Positions 45,780 through 54,998 of a stretch of DNA of 64,000 bases are shown here, one piece after another. This DNA is from DATMNR01 sp963702765 (GTDB lineage Bacteria > Chloroflexota > Ktedonobacteria > Ktedonobacterales > Ktedonobacteraceae), in contig CAVPEB010000072.1 of assembly GCA_963702765.1 (NCBI GenBank), positions 44,780-108,779 on the forward strand, in the 5' to 3' direction. A model generated the notes under the pieces. That model ran no database searches and had not been told where the DNA came from. It was given only the letters and a program-made list of their open reading frames with translations. Both the position numbers and the translations under genes were made by a program. Every line of letters begins with the position of its first letter. The first letter of the stretch is position 1.

Positions 45780-46343
45780 ATGGAAAGCCCTGGGTCTACG
45801 ACTGGGTCTATGAGTAGAACTATTAGGAGGATCAATCTCTATCTAATTATCATCTCAACACTCATCGTTGTGTTATTGATAATTAGCTTCATTGTTGCAC
45901 GCATATTCGGCGTATTACTGCCAGTCTTCTATATCTCTATCATCATCCTGGCATCCCTTCTTATCGTCTCTACGGTAATGCTCATCTATGCTTTGTCGAC
46001 GGCACTCCGAACTTTCGCAACGGTAACTGATGAAATAAACCCCCTGCTAACATCATTGCAGCATTCCGTCGCAATGATCTCCCAGTCAGTAGAGGAAACA
46101 ACTGAAGTCGTAAAGGATACGACAAAGAGCGCTGGTCAGACGGCTACTACTATCAGCAGTACCACCCGCATGGCTACCCAATATGTGGCTGAACCCGGTG
46201 TACGCGCAGTTGGCTTCCTTGTGGGTGGGCAGCAAATGTTGCGCGTATTTGTGGGTAAGGGTCGTGCGCGACGTCGCTATGAAGATCGTCGGCAGCAACA
46301 GTTGGAGTTAATAGAGTTAAATTCCACCTCTGAAGGAGAGTAA
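45780..46343 (+). CDS. Membrane protein with coiled-coil region, operon gene 1
   Basis: 187 residues from ATG 45780, AGGAGG 8 bases upstream. Two adjacent membrane helices (about 20-42 and 46-72) are followed by a Ser/Thr-rich amphipathic stretch (LLTSLQHSVAMISQSVEETTEVVKDTTKSAGQTATTI) and a basic tail. This plan resembles DUF948-like and apolipophorin-type membrane proteins. Followed 2 bp later by gene 2 of the same operon (46346). Confidence 0.68.
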   Translation: MESPGSTTGSMSRTIRRINLYLIIISTLIVVLLIISFIVARIFGVLLPVFYISIIILASLLIVSTVMLIYALSTALRTFATVTDEINPLLTSLQHSVAMISQSVEETTEVVKDTTKSAGQTATTISSTTRMATQYVAEPGVRAVGFLVGGQQMLRVFVGKGRARRRYEDRRQQQLELIELNSTSEGE

Positions 46344-46345
46344 CC

Positions 46346-47038
46346 ATGCTGCATTTGATACTGGCAGATGACGGAGATCTGTTTACTACTTTGGGGCGTA
46401 TTGCAGCTCTTGTGCTGGTTATTTATATGTTTCTCTTTGCGGTACTCTTTTTGTTTGGTTCGTGGCTGCTCTTGGTTGCGAATGTATGGGTACGGGACAA
46501 GGTTAGGCTGCTACATCAATTACGTTCGGTTTTAGAAAGCATTGATACTGCCCTCCACTCTCCACCGACTGAGCCATTACCGGCTACCTTAGAAACTGAT
46601 ACCAGATTAAGCCAGGCGTTACAGGCGATCCATACAGTGCAATCGGTGCAAGTGGTAGAGATAGCCAAAAACACCCAAAAACAGGTCAATAATGTAGAAA
46701 AAAAGGTCGAACCGGTTGCTGATCGTATCACCGACGGAGTAATTGAGTTTCGTGCACGTACTGTAATGGCACAAAGTATGCTCAAGGCTTTTTTCCTTCC
46801 AGGACTGGTCAAACTGAAGCCTCGTAGTCCCTTGTTGTTGCCGGAAGCGGTAGACACCGAAAGCTCAATTCCAGCAGAAGTAACTGTGGAAAGTTCAAGC
46901 TTACACGATGGTTCTTCTAACGTCGTGGTTACCCAACTGGATTCATCTGATGAGAACGTCCATACACCAATGATACAGGAAACCAGGGGGTTAGAGAGCG
47001 AAGGAACCGAACAAAGCCATAATGCGCCTGGTCATTGA
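46346..47038 (+). CDS. Membrane protein, operon gene 2
   Basis: 230 residues; GAAGGAGAG lies before the ATG inside the end of gene 1. One long N-terminal hydrophobic segment (about 18-48), then a helical coiled-coil-like region with SVQVVEIAKNTQKQVNNVEKKVEPVADRITDG and an acidic, Ser-rich tail. Like gene 1 it has a membrane anchor plus coiled coil, so the two may form a complex. Family unknown. Its last 17 bases overlap the MFS gene. Confidence 0.66.
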   Translation: MLHLILADDGDLFTTLGRIAALVLVIYMFLFAVLFLFGSWLLLVANVWVRDKVRLLHQLRSVLESIDTALHSPPTEPLPATLETDTRLSQALQAIHTVQSVQVVEIAKNTQKQVNNVEKKVEPVADRITDGVIEFRARTVMAQSMLKAFFLPGLVKLKPRSPLLLPEAVDTESSIPAEVTVESSSLHDGSSNVVVTQLDSSDENVHTPMIQETRGLESEGTEQSHNAPGH

Positions 47039-48452
47039 ATATATACAGCAGTTCAAGCATTTTCAGCGCAATGCCAGACTGTTTCTTATTAGTAATGTTT
47101 TAAGTGGAGTGACGGCAGGAATTTTGCTGGTACTCTACAATCTTTACCTGATTTCACTGGGCTATCATGCCGATTTTGTTGGACTCGTATTATTCGTTGG
47201 AACGATAGGTGCAGGTCTTGCCATATTTCCTGCTGGAGCATGCATTGATCGTTTCAGCGGCAAATTCATTCTCATTTTCTCAAGTACTCTTATTGGTATT
47301 GCAGGCGCGGGCCAGATTTTATTTCGTCAACCTCTACCGTTACTCATAAGTTCATTTATAGTTGGTGTGGGCCTGGCTTTCTTACTTGTAATCACAGCCC
47401 CATTCTTAACTCTGAATAGCACACCTGAAGAACGCCCTCATCTTTTTAGCATGAATATTTCTTTAAGCCTGATTACGTTGGTGTTGGGTGAGGTTATAGG
47501 AGGTATATTACCCATCTGGTTTCGATCAATCCCCTGGCTAATGACTCCCTTGCCTTCATGGGCCTTCTCACTGCTTGCAACCCAGCCTGATGCTCGCTCC
47601 TACCAATTGTCGCTCTTGTTTGCTGGCATAATTGCTATTCCAAGTTTCATACCTCTCTTCATGATGAGCAGTGTCCGACCTCCTCAACGGATAAAAAGTA
47701 ATTCATCTCTCCCATTGTCCCCAAATGATACAGCTAGCCAATCGCTCGGATCAAGTAGTCGTAGATTATTGCGGCCTTCCTCAGGTAGATGGTTACCATG
47801 GACTGGGCGAGGAGAGGTTTTCTCCTCTCATACAATTTCGCTTATCAACATCTTTCTTCGTAGTGCATTCTTTTTTCTGGTACTGGTATATGTACTCACT
47901 GGATTTGGCGCAGGATTGTTCATTCCGTACTTCAATATCTACTTCGTGCAGCATTTGAATGCATCGCCTGCGCTCTTTGGTTTGATAGATGGTGGAGCGA
48001 ATGCCATAACTGCGCTACTCACTTTAACTGCGCCTCGACTTGCGAAACGTTTTGGTAAGATCAATGCGATAACTTTTACCCGGCTTGCCAGTATTCCTCT
48101 TTTACTCATAATTGGTTTGACAGGCATCTTACCGCTTGCGGCTTTCTTCTATCTTTTCCGTCAAGGCACGATGGATATGTCAGCAGGTATTCTTCAGGTA
48201 TTTTCTATGGAATCTGTAACGGAGAAGCATCGAGGTTTAGCAAACAGTAGTTACCAGGCTGCATTTCAGGTACCCTGGGCTGTAGCTGCTCCGATTGGGG
48301 GATTAATCATTGTTCACTTTGGCTACACACCGATATTTCTTTTAGGTGCATTCTTCTATTTACTTACCATCATCATTCTCTGGGCAAGATTTGGGACGCG
48401 GAGACGAGTCGAAGCTGGCGAAGTCGTTCAGACCGAGGCTGTTCCTTCTTAA
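47022..48452 (+). CDS. MFS transporter, operon gene 3
   Basis: 476 residues with 12 predicted membrane helices in two blocks separated by a polar loop at about 220-275. MFS marks: GYHADFVGLVLFVGTIGAGLAIFPAGACIDRFSGK (loop 2-3, motif A-like) and the equivalent in the second half, GLIDGGANAITALLTLTAPRLAKRFGKI. Start overlaps gene 2, indicating coupled translation. Substrate not predictable. AT-rich codon use similar to genes 1 and 2. Confidence 0.82.
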   Translation: MRLVIEYIQQFKHFQRNARLFLISNVLSGVTAGILLVLYNLYLISLGYHADFVGLVLFVGTIGAGLAIFPAGACIDRFSGKFILIFSSTLIGIAGAGQILFRQPLPLLISSFIVGVGLAFLLVITAPFLTLNSTPEERPHLFSMNISLSLITLVLGEVIGGILPIWFRSIPWLMTPLPSWAFSLLATQPDARSYQLSLLFAGIIAIPSFIPLFMMSSVRPPQRIKSNSSLPLSPNDTASQSLGSSSRRLLRPSSGRWLPWTGRGEVFSSHTISLINIFLRSAFFFLVLVYVLTGFGAGLFIPYFNIYFVQHLNASPALFGLIDGGANAITALLTLTAPRLAKRFGKINAITFTRLASIPLLLIIGLTGILPLAAFFYLFRQGTMDMSAGILQVFSMESVTEKHRGLANSSYQAAFQVPWAVAAPIGGLIIVHFGYTPIFLLGAFFYLLTIIILWARFGTRRRVEAGEVVQTEAVPS

Positions 48453-48676
48453 TAAACACCTTCCTGATCTACATTTCCCTGGCTTTTTCCTTCATCCAGC
48501 ATACAAGGCTGGATTAGATACACTTTTCAAAAGGCACCATCTTTGTGTGGAAGATCTTGTTGATACAGGTGTCCATCTTCATTTGTGCTTCATTTTCCAA
48601 ATATCCTCTGGGGTTTTGATGTATGGTTAAAGGCCTGGTCTGGGTCAATTGATGAAAATGGTATAGATGAAATAGA

Positions 48677-48709
48677 AGAGGCCAGCTTAAATGCTCTAAG
48701 CTGGCCTCT
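48677..48709. terminator. Intrinsic terminator between MFS gene and tatC
   Basis: Arms AGAGGCCAGCTTA and exact complement, 7-base loop, in the space between the convergent MFS and tatC genes. Confidence 0.75.
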
Positions 48710-48733
48710 CTCACAAATGCACTCTTTGCGAAG

Positions 48734-49525
48734 TTAATGTTTCGTTATTCGAATGAACACAATTGTCAGTTCATACAAGAATGTCATGGCAACTCCGAGA
48801 ATGACGGGACTGTAAGGATCAGCTCCAGGAGTAATAAATGTTGCTGCAATCCACATTCCAATATATGCAACAGGACGTTTCCTGCGAAGTAACTGTGAAC
48901 TTACAAGTCCTAACTGTGCCAGAAATGTCAGGATAAGTGGAATTTCAAACGCAATACCAAAGGCAAGCAAGAAAAATGCAACAAACGTAAAGTAATTGTC
49001 GGCAGTTATTAATGGGACAAAACTGTCTGATGCAAAATTTATTAACCACTGTACCGGGTATTGTAGAACGACAAATCCGAGAGCAATACCAGCAATGAAG
49101 AGAACGATGCCTGCCACGATAAAGGGAACGGCATTTTTCTTTTCTTTCTCATAAAGACCCGGCGATATGAATGCCCATGTCTGATAGAGAATCACTGGTA
49201 ATGCAATGACGAAGCCAACTGCAAAGGCAAGTTTGAGGTATATTGTAAATCCTTCCCCTACGCCCGTTACAACAAGCTTGCCGCGCGTTAATGTATCTGC
49301 AGTTTGAGGTAGTGGAAGTGTTAGAAATGCCATAATTTGAATACGGAAAATGAATGCCACGATAGCTGCAACTGTGATCGCGATGAACGACTTTAAGATG
49401 CGCCAGCGTAGTTCTTCCAGATGTTCTACCAATGTCATGGTAGATTCTTCGGTTTCTTCCTCTTCAATTATGCTGTCATTAACTGCTGCCATAGTATCCT
49501 GCTGATCTATGTTACTAGTTGCCAT
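48734..49525 (-). CDS. tatC: Twin-arginine translocase subunit TatC
   Basis: 263 residues, six membrane helices. TatC signatures: the N-terminal LVEHLEELRWRILKSF (about 33-48, with the conserved Glu and Arg that bind the twin-arginine signal), ALPVILYQTWAFISPGLYEKEKK, FTFVAFFLLAFGIAFEIPLILTFLAQLG and AAFITPGADPYSP-like ATFITPGADPYSP. It recognises folded Tat substrates in the membrane. tatA lies 147 bp upstream on the same strand. The acidic N-terminal 30 residues are an extension. Confidence 0.95.
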   Translation of the reverse strand: MATSNIDQQDTMAAVNDSIIEEEETEESTMTLVEHLEELRWRILKSFIAITVAAIVAFIFRIQIMAFLTLPLPQTADTLTRGKLVVTGVGEGFTIYLKLAFAVGFVIALPVILYQTWAFISPGLYEKEKKNAVPFIVAGIVLFIAGIALGFVVLQYPVQWLINFASDSFVPLITADNYFTFVAFFLLAFGIAFEIPLILTFLAQLGLVSSQLLRRKRPVAYIGMWIAATFITPGADPYSPVILGVAMTFLYELTIVFIRITKH

Positions 49526-49671
49526 ATCTGTCCCTAAAAGGTAGGATCAAATCTATCTGCAACTGACACTAATCAATTTTTGCTTCTGAGCTAGCAACTT
49601 CGTTGGCGACTGGTGTTGCATTGACAACAGTTTCGGTTTCAGCAGCCGTAGTGTTCAGTTTACTCATTTCA

Positions 49672-49869
49672 TTAGTGGTGGTGGCTGGTAACGTTTGTCT
49701 CTTCTACGTGCTCATCTTTTGGCCCGCCCAGTTCATTCATGCCTTTGCGAAATTCTTTGATACTTTTGCCAATCGCTGACCCCATCTCTGGCAGTTTTTT
49801 GGGACCAAAGATCAGTAATGCTACAGCAAGAACAATAATCAATTCTGGTAAGTGTAATCCTAACGGCAT
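49672..49869 (-). CDS. tatA: Sec-independent translocase protein TatA
   Basis: 65 residues: one membrane helix (LHLPELIIVLAVALLIFGPKKLPEMGSAIG) and the amphipathic helix KSIKEFRKGMNEL, the standard TatA plan with the FGPKKLPE hinge. TatA oligomerises to form the Tat pore. It stops at SHHH; immediately beyond, another frame reads an acidic Ala/Thr/Val tail ending AKID at about 49572, so the natural C-terminus may have been longer and lost to a frameshift. The short form should still work. Confidence 0.93.
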   Translation of the reverse strand: MPLGLHLPELIIVLAVALLIFGPKKLPEMGSAIGKSIKEFRKGMNELGGPKDEHVEETNVTSHHH

Positions 49870-49955
49870 GGTTTGTACCCTTTCTTTGACTGTTTTATCT
49901 AAGCCCTAATTCCTACTACGAAAGATATTCGCTAATAGATGTCTCGGATCTATTC

Positions 49956-50249
49956 TTAAGAATATGCTGGTTTTGTAACATCCGGCCTTATCAGTGCTGA
50001 TTCAATCACTCTGACACCTTCAAGCGCAAGACTCAATCCCTCCAGACCTGCTTCAATGGTTACGATGCGGACTGCATGACGACGACTTATACGTCTTTCT
50101 CTCAGTCGTGAAATGATTTGCTGCTCTTTCTCTAACTCTGCTTCTGCCAACCGTATTGAGCTACATAATGTCTCTTCAAGGTTACCAGGCGCTTGTGCTG
50201 TACTACCATAGTGGCGTAACAACAAGGTTTCGATTGTGTCGTTGTGCAT
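49956..50249 (-). CDS. Small helical protein downstream of the sigma factor
   Basis: 97 residues; GGAGGAAC before the ATG. Fully helical look: LEETLCSSIRLAEAELEKEQQIISRLRERRISRRH. No membrane helix and no zinc-binding anti-sigma motif. It follows the ECF sigma gene by 120 bp and may belong to its operon, but no role can be assigned. Confidence 0.6.
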   Translation of the reverse strand: MHNDTIETLLLRHYGSTAQAPGNLEETLCSSIRLAEAELEKEQQIISRLRERRISRRHAVRIVTIEAGLEGLSLALEGVRVIESALIRPDVTKPAYS

Positions 50250-50369
50250 AGTTCCTCCGACAGGATAAGAGCTGAGATATCGTTGAGATAAACCCGGTTA
50301 ACTGGAGAATCTAACTCTGATATAGCTTATTAAGGGATCTGTCTGAAAGCTTTGTCTGACAGACTCGCC

Positions 50370-51086
50370 TTAGCCAGGAAATCTTAACTTGGCTTGCTCT
50401 ATATTACTAAGATGATTAGGGGAGTGGTTTTGTGACATATTCAAGTTATGTACAGTTTCAGACTTTTCTATAATCTCTTCGCCATTCTCATGTTCGTAGA
50501 AGTTCTGAAATTGTTTGCGGGCGCGGGCGAGACGCTGGCGAACTGCTGCTTCTTCAATTTCTAGCATTTGCGCGATTTCTCTTGTTGAGAACTGGCCTAC
50601 CACAGAGAGAAGCAAACACATGCGAAGTGGTTCGGAAAGACGCGTAAGAGATCTATGTACTGCATCCTGTTCAGCTACAAATGCTTCCAAATCGATATCC
50701 TGGATAGTGCCATAGCCTGTCGGCTGAACGGGTGCTGCTCGTTCGTTCAATACATCTATCCCGGTCGATTGTGTTGAGTTTGCCGAAACAGAGGTCTCTT
50801 CTTTTTGTAATCTTGAGAAGGGGATAAATCGAAAAATATTGCGACGACGACGTTGCATGCGCACTATATTTAATGCAATTTGCAATAGCCACGCTTTTGC
50901 ATGGAACTGAACGCCGCTTTTTGCACGCGCAGAATCAATCGTTTTCAATGCCTGATGAAAAGTGTCCTGCGTCAGATCCTGGCTTTCTTCCCAATCACCG
51001 GTTAAGCCATAAATCGTTTGGAAGACAAGTTTGCCATATTCATGAATGAGCAATTCTACCGCTTGAGCAGCGGGCATCATTTCCAC
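50370..51086 (-). CDS. ECF-type RNA polymerase sigma factor
   Basis: 238 residues. Sigma region 2 is visible at about 15-75 (LIHEYGKLVFQTIYGLTGDWEESQDLTQDTFHQAL, WLLQIALNIVRMQRRRR) and region 4 at about 150-195 (LSEPLRMCLLLSVVGQFSTREIAQMLEIEEAAVRQRLARARKQF, the -35 binding HTH). The linker between them is unusually long and polar (about 70 residues), and the C-terminal tail is extended. No anti-sigma factor with a membrane or zinc domain is adjacent. Start ATG at 51086 or 51077. Confidence 0.9.
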   Translation of the reverse strand: MEMMPAAQAVELLIHEYGKLVFQTIYGLTGDWEESQDLTQDTFHQALKTIDSARAKSGVQFHAKAWLLQIALNIVRMQRRRRNIFRFIPFSRLQKEETSVSANSTQSTGIDVLNERAAPVQPTGYGTIQDIDLEAFVAEQDAVHRSLTRLSEPLRMCLLLSVVGQFSTREIAQMLEIEEAAVRQRLARARKQFQNFYEHENGEEIIEKSETVHNLNMSQNHSPNHLSNIEQAKLRFPG

Positions 51087-51404
51087 AGGTGAACCTTTTC
51101 GTTGACTATGTTCAAGGTACTCAAATGAGAACGATTCGCGAGTACAATTTCTATATGCATATGCATATTATACAACGCGCTACTCTGAGGAAGATAGAGG
51201 ACCATAGAAATATGATGACCAAACGAATAAACTTCAGAACACACAACTAACCAGAAAAGCTATGCCTCAAAAGAGAAGGACGATCGAGATCAGTCGATTT
51301 GAATAGCCCTATAGAACCAGTTTTGCCACGGGCACTGTACATGGTCTCGGTCCAGTCACTCTGATCTCGGTCGATCTTCTATCTCTACCGTGTCATCAGA
51401 CGCA
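51087..51404. other. Intergenic region upstream of the sigma factor
   Basis: No gene. It includes an AT-rich palindromic stretch ATATGCATATGCATAT near 51,155 and the likely sigma-factor promoter; the other end is the 3' flank of acpP. Confidence 0.5.
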
Positions 51405-51647
51405 TTATGCTTCCCGTAGATGTTCTTCTATATACTCTTCCGCCTCTCCCACTGTTGTGATTTTTTCTGCATCTTCATCAGAAATTTGGAGTTTAAATTC
51501 CTCTTCCAGAGACATTATCAGTTCAACCAGGTCAAGGGAGTCGGCATTGAGATCCTCAGTAAAAGAAGCACCTGGAACGACCTCGCTTTCTTCAACGCCA
51601 AGTTGCTCGACAATAATATTCCTGAGACGTTCGCTAACTGTTGCCAC
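51405..51647 (-). CDS. acpP: Acyl carrier protein
   Basis: 80 residues. The phosphopantetheine attachment motif is EDLNADSLDLVELIMSLEEEF (Ser about 38). Start is GTG at 51647, overlapping the nusB stop (TAGTG) with GAGGTG upstream, so translation is coupled. Carries acyl chains during fatty-acid synthesis; fabD is in the same cluster. Confidence 0.96.
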   Translation of the reverse strand: MATVSERLRNIIVEQLGVEESEVVPGASFTEDLNADSLDLVELIMSLEEEFKLQISDEDAEKITTVGEAEEYIEEHLREA

Positions 51648-52093
51648 TATTTCACCTCGCTTTCAGCTATTGGGGTGGGCTGCTGTTGTGCCCTATTAAA
51701 TATCGTACCAAGAACGCCATTGATAAACCGGCTGGAAGTATTACTGCCAAAGATTTTGGCAAGTTCCACCGCTTCGTTGATGGCGGCTTTTGCTGGTACC
51801 GTATTATTAAACAGAATTTCGTAGATTGCAAGTCTAAGAATATTTTTATCAATTCTGGCCATTTGTTGTAAAGGCCATTCTTGTGCTGCACTCTGTATGT
51901 GCGCATCGATTTCAGCAAGGTGATCACAAACACCCAACACTAATTCTCGCGCATATTCAATTATCTTTGGTTGCAGGTGGCGATCATCGGTATGCCGCTG
52001 CAAAACCTCTTCAGGTGAGTGCTGTACTGTATCATATTCGTAGAGTGTTTGCAATGCGATCATTCGCGCTTGTCTGCGTATACCAATGGGCAT
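51647..52093 (-). CDS. nusB: Transcription antitermination factor NusB
   Basis: 148 residues, all helical. Typical NusB pattern: RRQARMIALQTLYEYD at the N-terminus, WPLQQMARIDKNILRLAIYEILF and PAKAAINEAVELAKIFGSNTSSRFINGVLG. Part of the rRNA antitermination complex. Gene order Asp23-nusB is common; acpP follows with overlapping start and stop. Confidence 0.95.
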   Translation of the reverse strand: MPIGIRRQARMIALQTLYEYDTVQHSPEEVLQRHTDDRHLQPKIIEYARELVLGVCDHLAEIDAHIQSAAQEWPLQQMARIDKNILRLAIYEILFNNTVPAKAAINEAVELAKIFGSNTSSRFINGVLGTIFNRAQQQPTPIAESEVK

Positions 52094-52278
52094 GTTTTCC
52101 TCGAGCTTTTAGCTGCTAGGGGCAACCTGCGTTGTCACCCGTTCCTGGCTTCTTTCGGCTGTCAAACTGAGCAATTTCGTTACACTTGATGTAAACTTCG
52201 CGAAGGCCTCTCTCAATGTGTCGAGAGATGCTTCACTTTATTCAGCATGACAAATAGTGTCTCTTAAGAGTAACCAAC

Positions 52279-52611
52279 TCAGGCGACATCTTGAATGTAA
52301 ACATTAACTTCACGCACCTGCATACCTACCATTTCTTCGATCGCTGACGAAACTTCTTTCTGGATAGCAGTACCAGTTTCAACAATATCAATTCCCGAAG
52401 CTACTACAATGTACAGATCCGTTGAGACCATATTGTCTTTGATCGTCAAGGCTACACCATGTTTTGGTAGTTCCCGTCCAAGCAAGCGTGACCATTGATC
52501 GTTGTTCTGGGCAATTCGAACAACGCCAGGAATCTGTAATGCTGCGTTAACCACGATGGTTATAAGCACCTGGCGAGCAACACGTACAACTCCTAGCGGT
52601 TCAGTTACCAT
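52279..52611 (-). CDS. Asp23/Gls24 family envelope stress-like protein
   Basis: 110 residues. The Asp23 (DUF322) core is seen as LGVVRVARQVLITIVVNAALQIPGVVRIA and VSTDLYIVVASGIDIVETGTAIQKEVSSAIEEMVGMQVREVNVYIQDV. These small proteins often sit just ahead of nusB. Function is poorly known (membrane-associated stress protein in firmicutes). Confidence 0.9.
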   Translation of the reverse strand: MVTEPLGVVRVARQVLITIVVNAALQIPGVVRIAQNNDQWSRLLGRELPKHGVALTIKDNMVSTDLYIVVASGIDIVETGTAIQKEVSSAIEEMVGMQVREVNVYIQDVA

Positions 52612-52748
52612 GTGTATTCCTCAGTTCTTGTTTCATCCTTTACAGCAAGGATAGGCGTTTATCAGCATCATTGTCAAGTGTATTGCCCCAAACGACACGA
52701 TATATTTTGGAATAGTGAGTAGATCTCATGATGCTTCTAATGTTGAGA

Positions 52749-53777
52749 TTATACCTCATCAACTAGTCCCATTTCACGAATTGTACCAACAACTTTTTCA
52801 ATATCTGTTTTGCTACTAACATTCAAGGTTACTACACCCTTTGCGATTCGTTTTACCATACCTGTTAGCGCTTGACCCGGACCAATTTCAAGAAAAGTTG
52901 TTACTCCTGCATCTACCAGATATTCGATGGTCCGTATCCATTGTACTGGTGAAGCTATCTGCTGAGTCAGCTCTTCGCGAATAGCATGTGCTTCAGTTAG
53001 TGGTGTCGCATGAATATTGCCAATTACTGGTATAGTTGCGTCATGAACTTCGCAGCCAGCGATTGCCCTGGCTAATCCCTCAGCGGCGGGCTGCATTACA
53101 GGAGAGTGAAAAGCACCACTTACTGATAACGGAATGATACGTTTTGCGCCTCGCGCTTTCGCCAACTCCATAGCAAGATTTAATGCTCCCTTCTCACCGG
53201 AAATGACAATTTGTCCAGGAGCATTGAAATTGGCAATAGACACCTGCCCCAGCCCTGGATGGCTAACTTCACTGAGGGTAGCGACTGATTGAGCCGTTGC
53301 TTCCTGGCATATGTCTTGCAAAATCTCAGCATCCATACCAATTACAGCGGCCATGCTTCCAGGACATATCGTTCCTTCGTGATGCATGAGACGCCCTCGT
53401 TCGCGTACCAGTCGAACTGCATCCGGCAAGCGCAAGGCACCTGATGCTACCAACGCGGCGTACTCTCCAACACTATGACCGGCATTGTAACTTGGGATAA
53501 GCGGCGAAGACCAGGAAGAGGTGTGTTTAGTGAGGGCCTCTTGCAGTGCTACCAGCAACGCGAGGCTAACAGTCACAATAGCAGGTTGAGTATTGATTGT
53601 CTCGCGCAAAACATCGTCTGGGCCTTGAAAGCAGATAGTGCTTAGTGAGATGCCAAGCGCTTTATCAGCACTTTCAAATACGTTCCTGGCTGCGGGCGAT
53701 GCCTCGAAAATATCGGCACCCATACCGACAGCCTGGCTACCCTGCCCGGGAAAGAGAAAGGCGACTTGTGTCGTCAT
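52749..53777 (-). CDS. fabD: Malonyl-CoA:ACP transacylase
   Basis: 342 residues. Signature N-terminus AFLFPGQGSQAVGMG, active-site Ser in YNAGHSVGEYAALVA (about 97-111), Arg in RLVRERGRLM, and catalytic His in SVSGAFHSPVMQPA. Loads malonyl units on ACP (acpP is in the same cluster). Followed by the Asp23 gene after a 137-bp gap and preceded by rpmF: the widespread DUF177-rpmF-fab arrangement. Confidence 0.96.
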   Translation of the reverse strand: MTTQVAFLFPGQGSQAVGMGADIFEASPAARNVFESADKALGISLSTICFQGPDDVLRETINTQPAIVTVSLALLVALQEALTKHTSSWSSPLIPSYNAGHSVGEYAALVASGALRLPDAVRLVRERGRLMHHEGTICPGSMAAVIGMDAEILQDICQEATAQSVATLSEVSHPGLGQVSIANFNAPGQIVISGEKGALNLAMELAKARGAKRIIPLSVSGAFHSPVMQPAAEGLARAIAGCEVHDATIPVIGNIHATPLTEAHAIREELTQQIASPVQWIRTIEYLVDAGVTTFLEIGPGQALTGMVKRIAKGVVTLNVSSKTDIEKVVGTIREMGLVDEV

Positions 53778-53834
53778 GACTATACACTCTTGCGTGAAAA
53801 GGAGGCAGGGAACTATTCCCGCCTCCTTTTAAAT

Positions 53835-54026
53835 TTACTTTTTCCGTGATTTAGGAAAGAAGACCTGGCGACCTCGATATGTTCCACAGTTTGGGCAGGC
53901 ATGATGTGCCAGACGAGGCCTCCTGCACTGTGGGCATGCGACCAATTGTGGCAAAGTCAGGTGATGATGCGAACGCCTGTCACCCTGACGAGCATGCGAA
54001 GTTCGTTGTTTTGGTAATGCTCCCAT
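53835..54026 (-). CDS. rpmF: 50S ribosomal protein L32
   Basis: 63 residues. MGALPKQRTSHARQGDRRSHH is the L32 N-terminus and the zinc ribbon follows as CPQCRRPRLAHHACPNCGTYRGRQV (four Cys, so the zinc-binding form). Lies between DUF177 and fabD, the usual place. Confidence 0.96.
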   Translation of the reverse strand: MGALPKQRTSHARQGDRRSHHHLTLPQLVACPQCRRPRLAHHACPNCGTYRGRQVFFPKSRKK

Positions 54027-54071
54027 AATTTCATTCTCCTCTTAACATCCAGACTGATACGTATCTAGCCT

Positions 54072-54632
54072 TTATGACTCATTTTGTAGCAATGTTTTGA
54101 GTACACTTAGCCGTGCATCAACTTCTGGTTCACAATCGCACGGACCGAGATTTAAATCATGCCCACACTGCGGACATAGTCCTTTGCAATCCTCCTTGCA
54201 AACCACCACCATTGGTAATTCTATCAGTAGATTTTGCCGTATTGCTTCGGTTAAATCAACATGATGGCGAGCATCGATAGGAAATATCTCATTCTCATCG
54301 AAAGGAGCTAGTGGCAATCCACTGACTACATCAACAGTTGGATAAAACTGTTCTTCAAAATTTATATGCATCGGCTGCTCAAAATCCTTCAAGCAGCGAT
54401 TACATGAGAGTTCAATCGTAAGTTCTACCCATCCATCCACCAGTAACCCCTGGTTTGTGCGCCGCATGCGGACATGTCCATTTAGAGGGCCAATCACCTT
54501 GAACTCTTCATCAAGCTGAATATCGTCTTCTTGAAAATCGTTTACCAATGAAGTCCCAACCGGGGCCTTCATGAGCTGCGCCACATTAAAAATCATGCTT
54601 TCCAATCTTTTGATCCTTTGATTGATGATCAT
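54072..54632 (-). CDS. DUF177 (YceD) family protein, probable 23S rRNA accumulation factor
   Basis: 186 residues (about 174 if the ATG at 54596 is used). Motifs: VDGWVELTIELSCNRCLKDFEQP (first CxxC), LTEAIRQNLLIELPMVVVCKEDCKGLCPQCGHDLN (second cluster of Cys), the standard YceD/DUF177 pattern. In other bacteria it is needed for normal 23S rRNA levels and is always next to rpmF, as here. Confidence 0.9.
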   Translation of the reverse strand: MIINQRIKRLESMIFNVAQLMKAPVGTSLVNDFQEDDIQLDEEFKVIGPLNGHVRMRRTNQGLLVDGWVELTIELSCNRCLKDFEQPMHINFEEQFYPTVDVVSGLPLAPFDENEIFPIDARHHVDLTEAIRQNLLIELPMVVVCKEDCKGLCPQCGHDLNLGPCDCEPEVDARLSVLKTLLQNES

Positions 54633-54757
54633 TGTTCAATCGTGCTTAAGGCGTTGCTGAATAAATAAATCATGGCGTTGGCGCAGCCATAGATGATATT
54701 CTGCTTGTGTGCTCGCTCATTATAGGTTAGCGTGTGGCGAGTGTCAAGCCCTACTGG

Positions 54758-54894
54758 CTGATATCCACTCATAATTTTTCATGCAGGCCGAAGGCCTGCA
54801 TTGAGGAAAAAGTTGGGGTACGGCCCCAAACCGCAGGTTAAGGGCAACTGTCCTTCACAATCCCGCTTCTTACTGATTTATGAGTGGTTATCAG
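54758..54894. mobile_element. MITE-like element, copy 1
   Basis: About 137 bp bounded by inverted ends CTGATATCCACTCATAA and TTATGAGTGGTTATCAG. It contains an inner hairpin GCAGGCCGAAGGCCTGC. Copy 2 with the same ends is at 56926-57069. No coding capacity. Confidence 0.75.
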
Positions 54895-54998
54895 CTACTG
54901 CTATTCATGTTTTGCTATCAATTTGGTGCTGAATAGGTCGGTCCCCGATCGACCCGAAGCGACAAAGCGTCCCCACCCTTCCTGCATGGCCCCGGCCC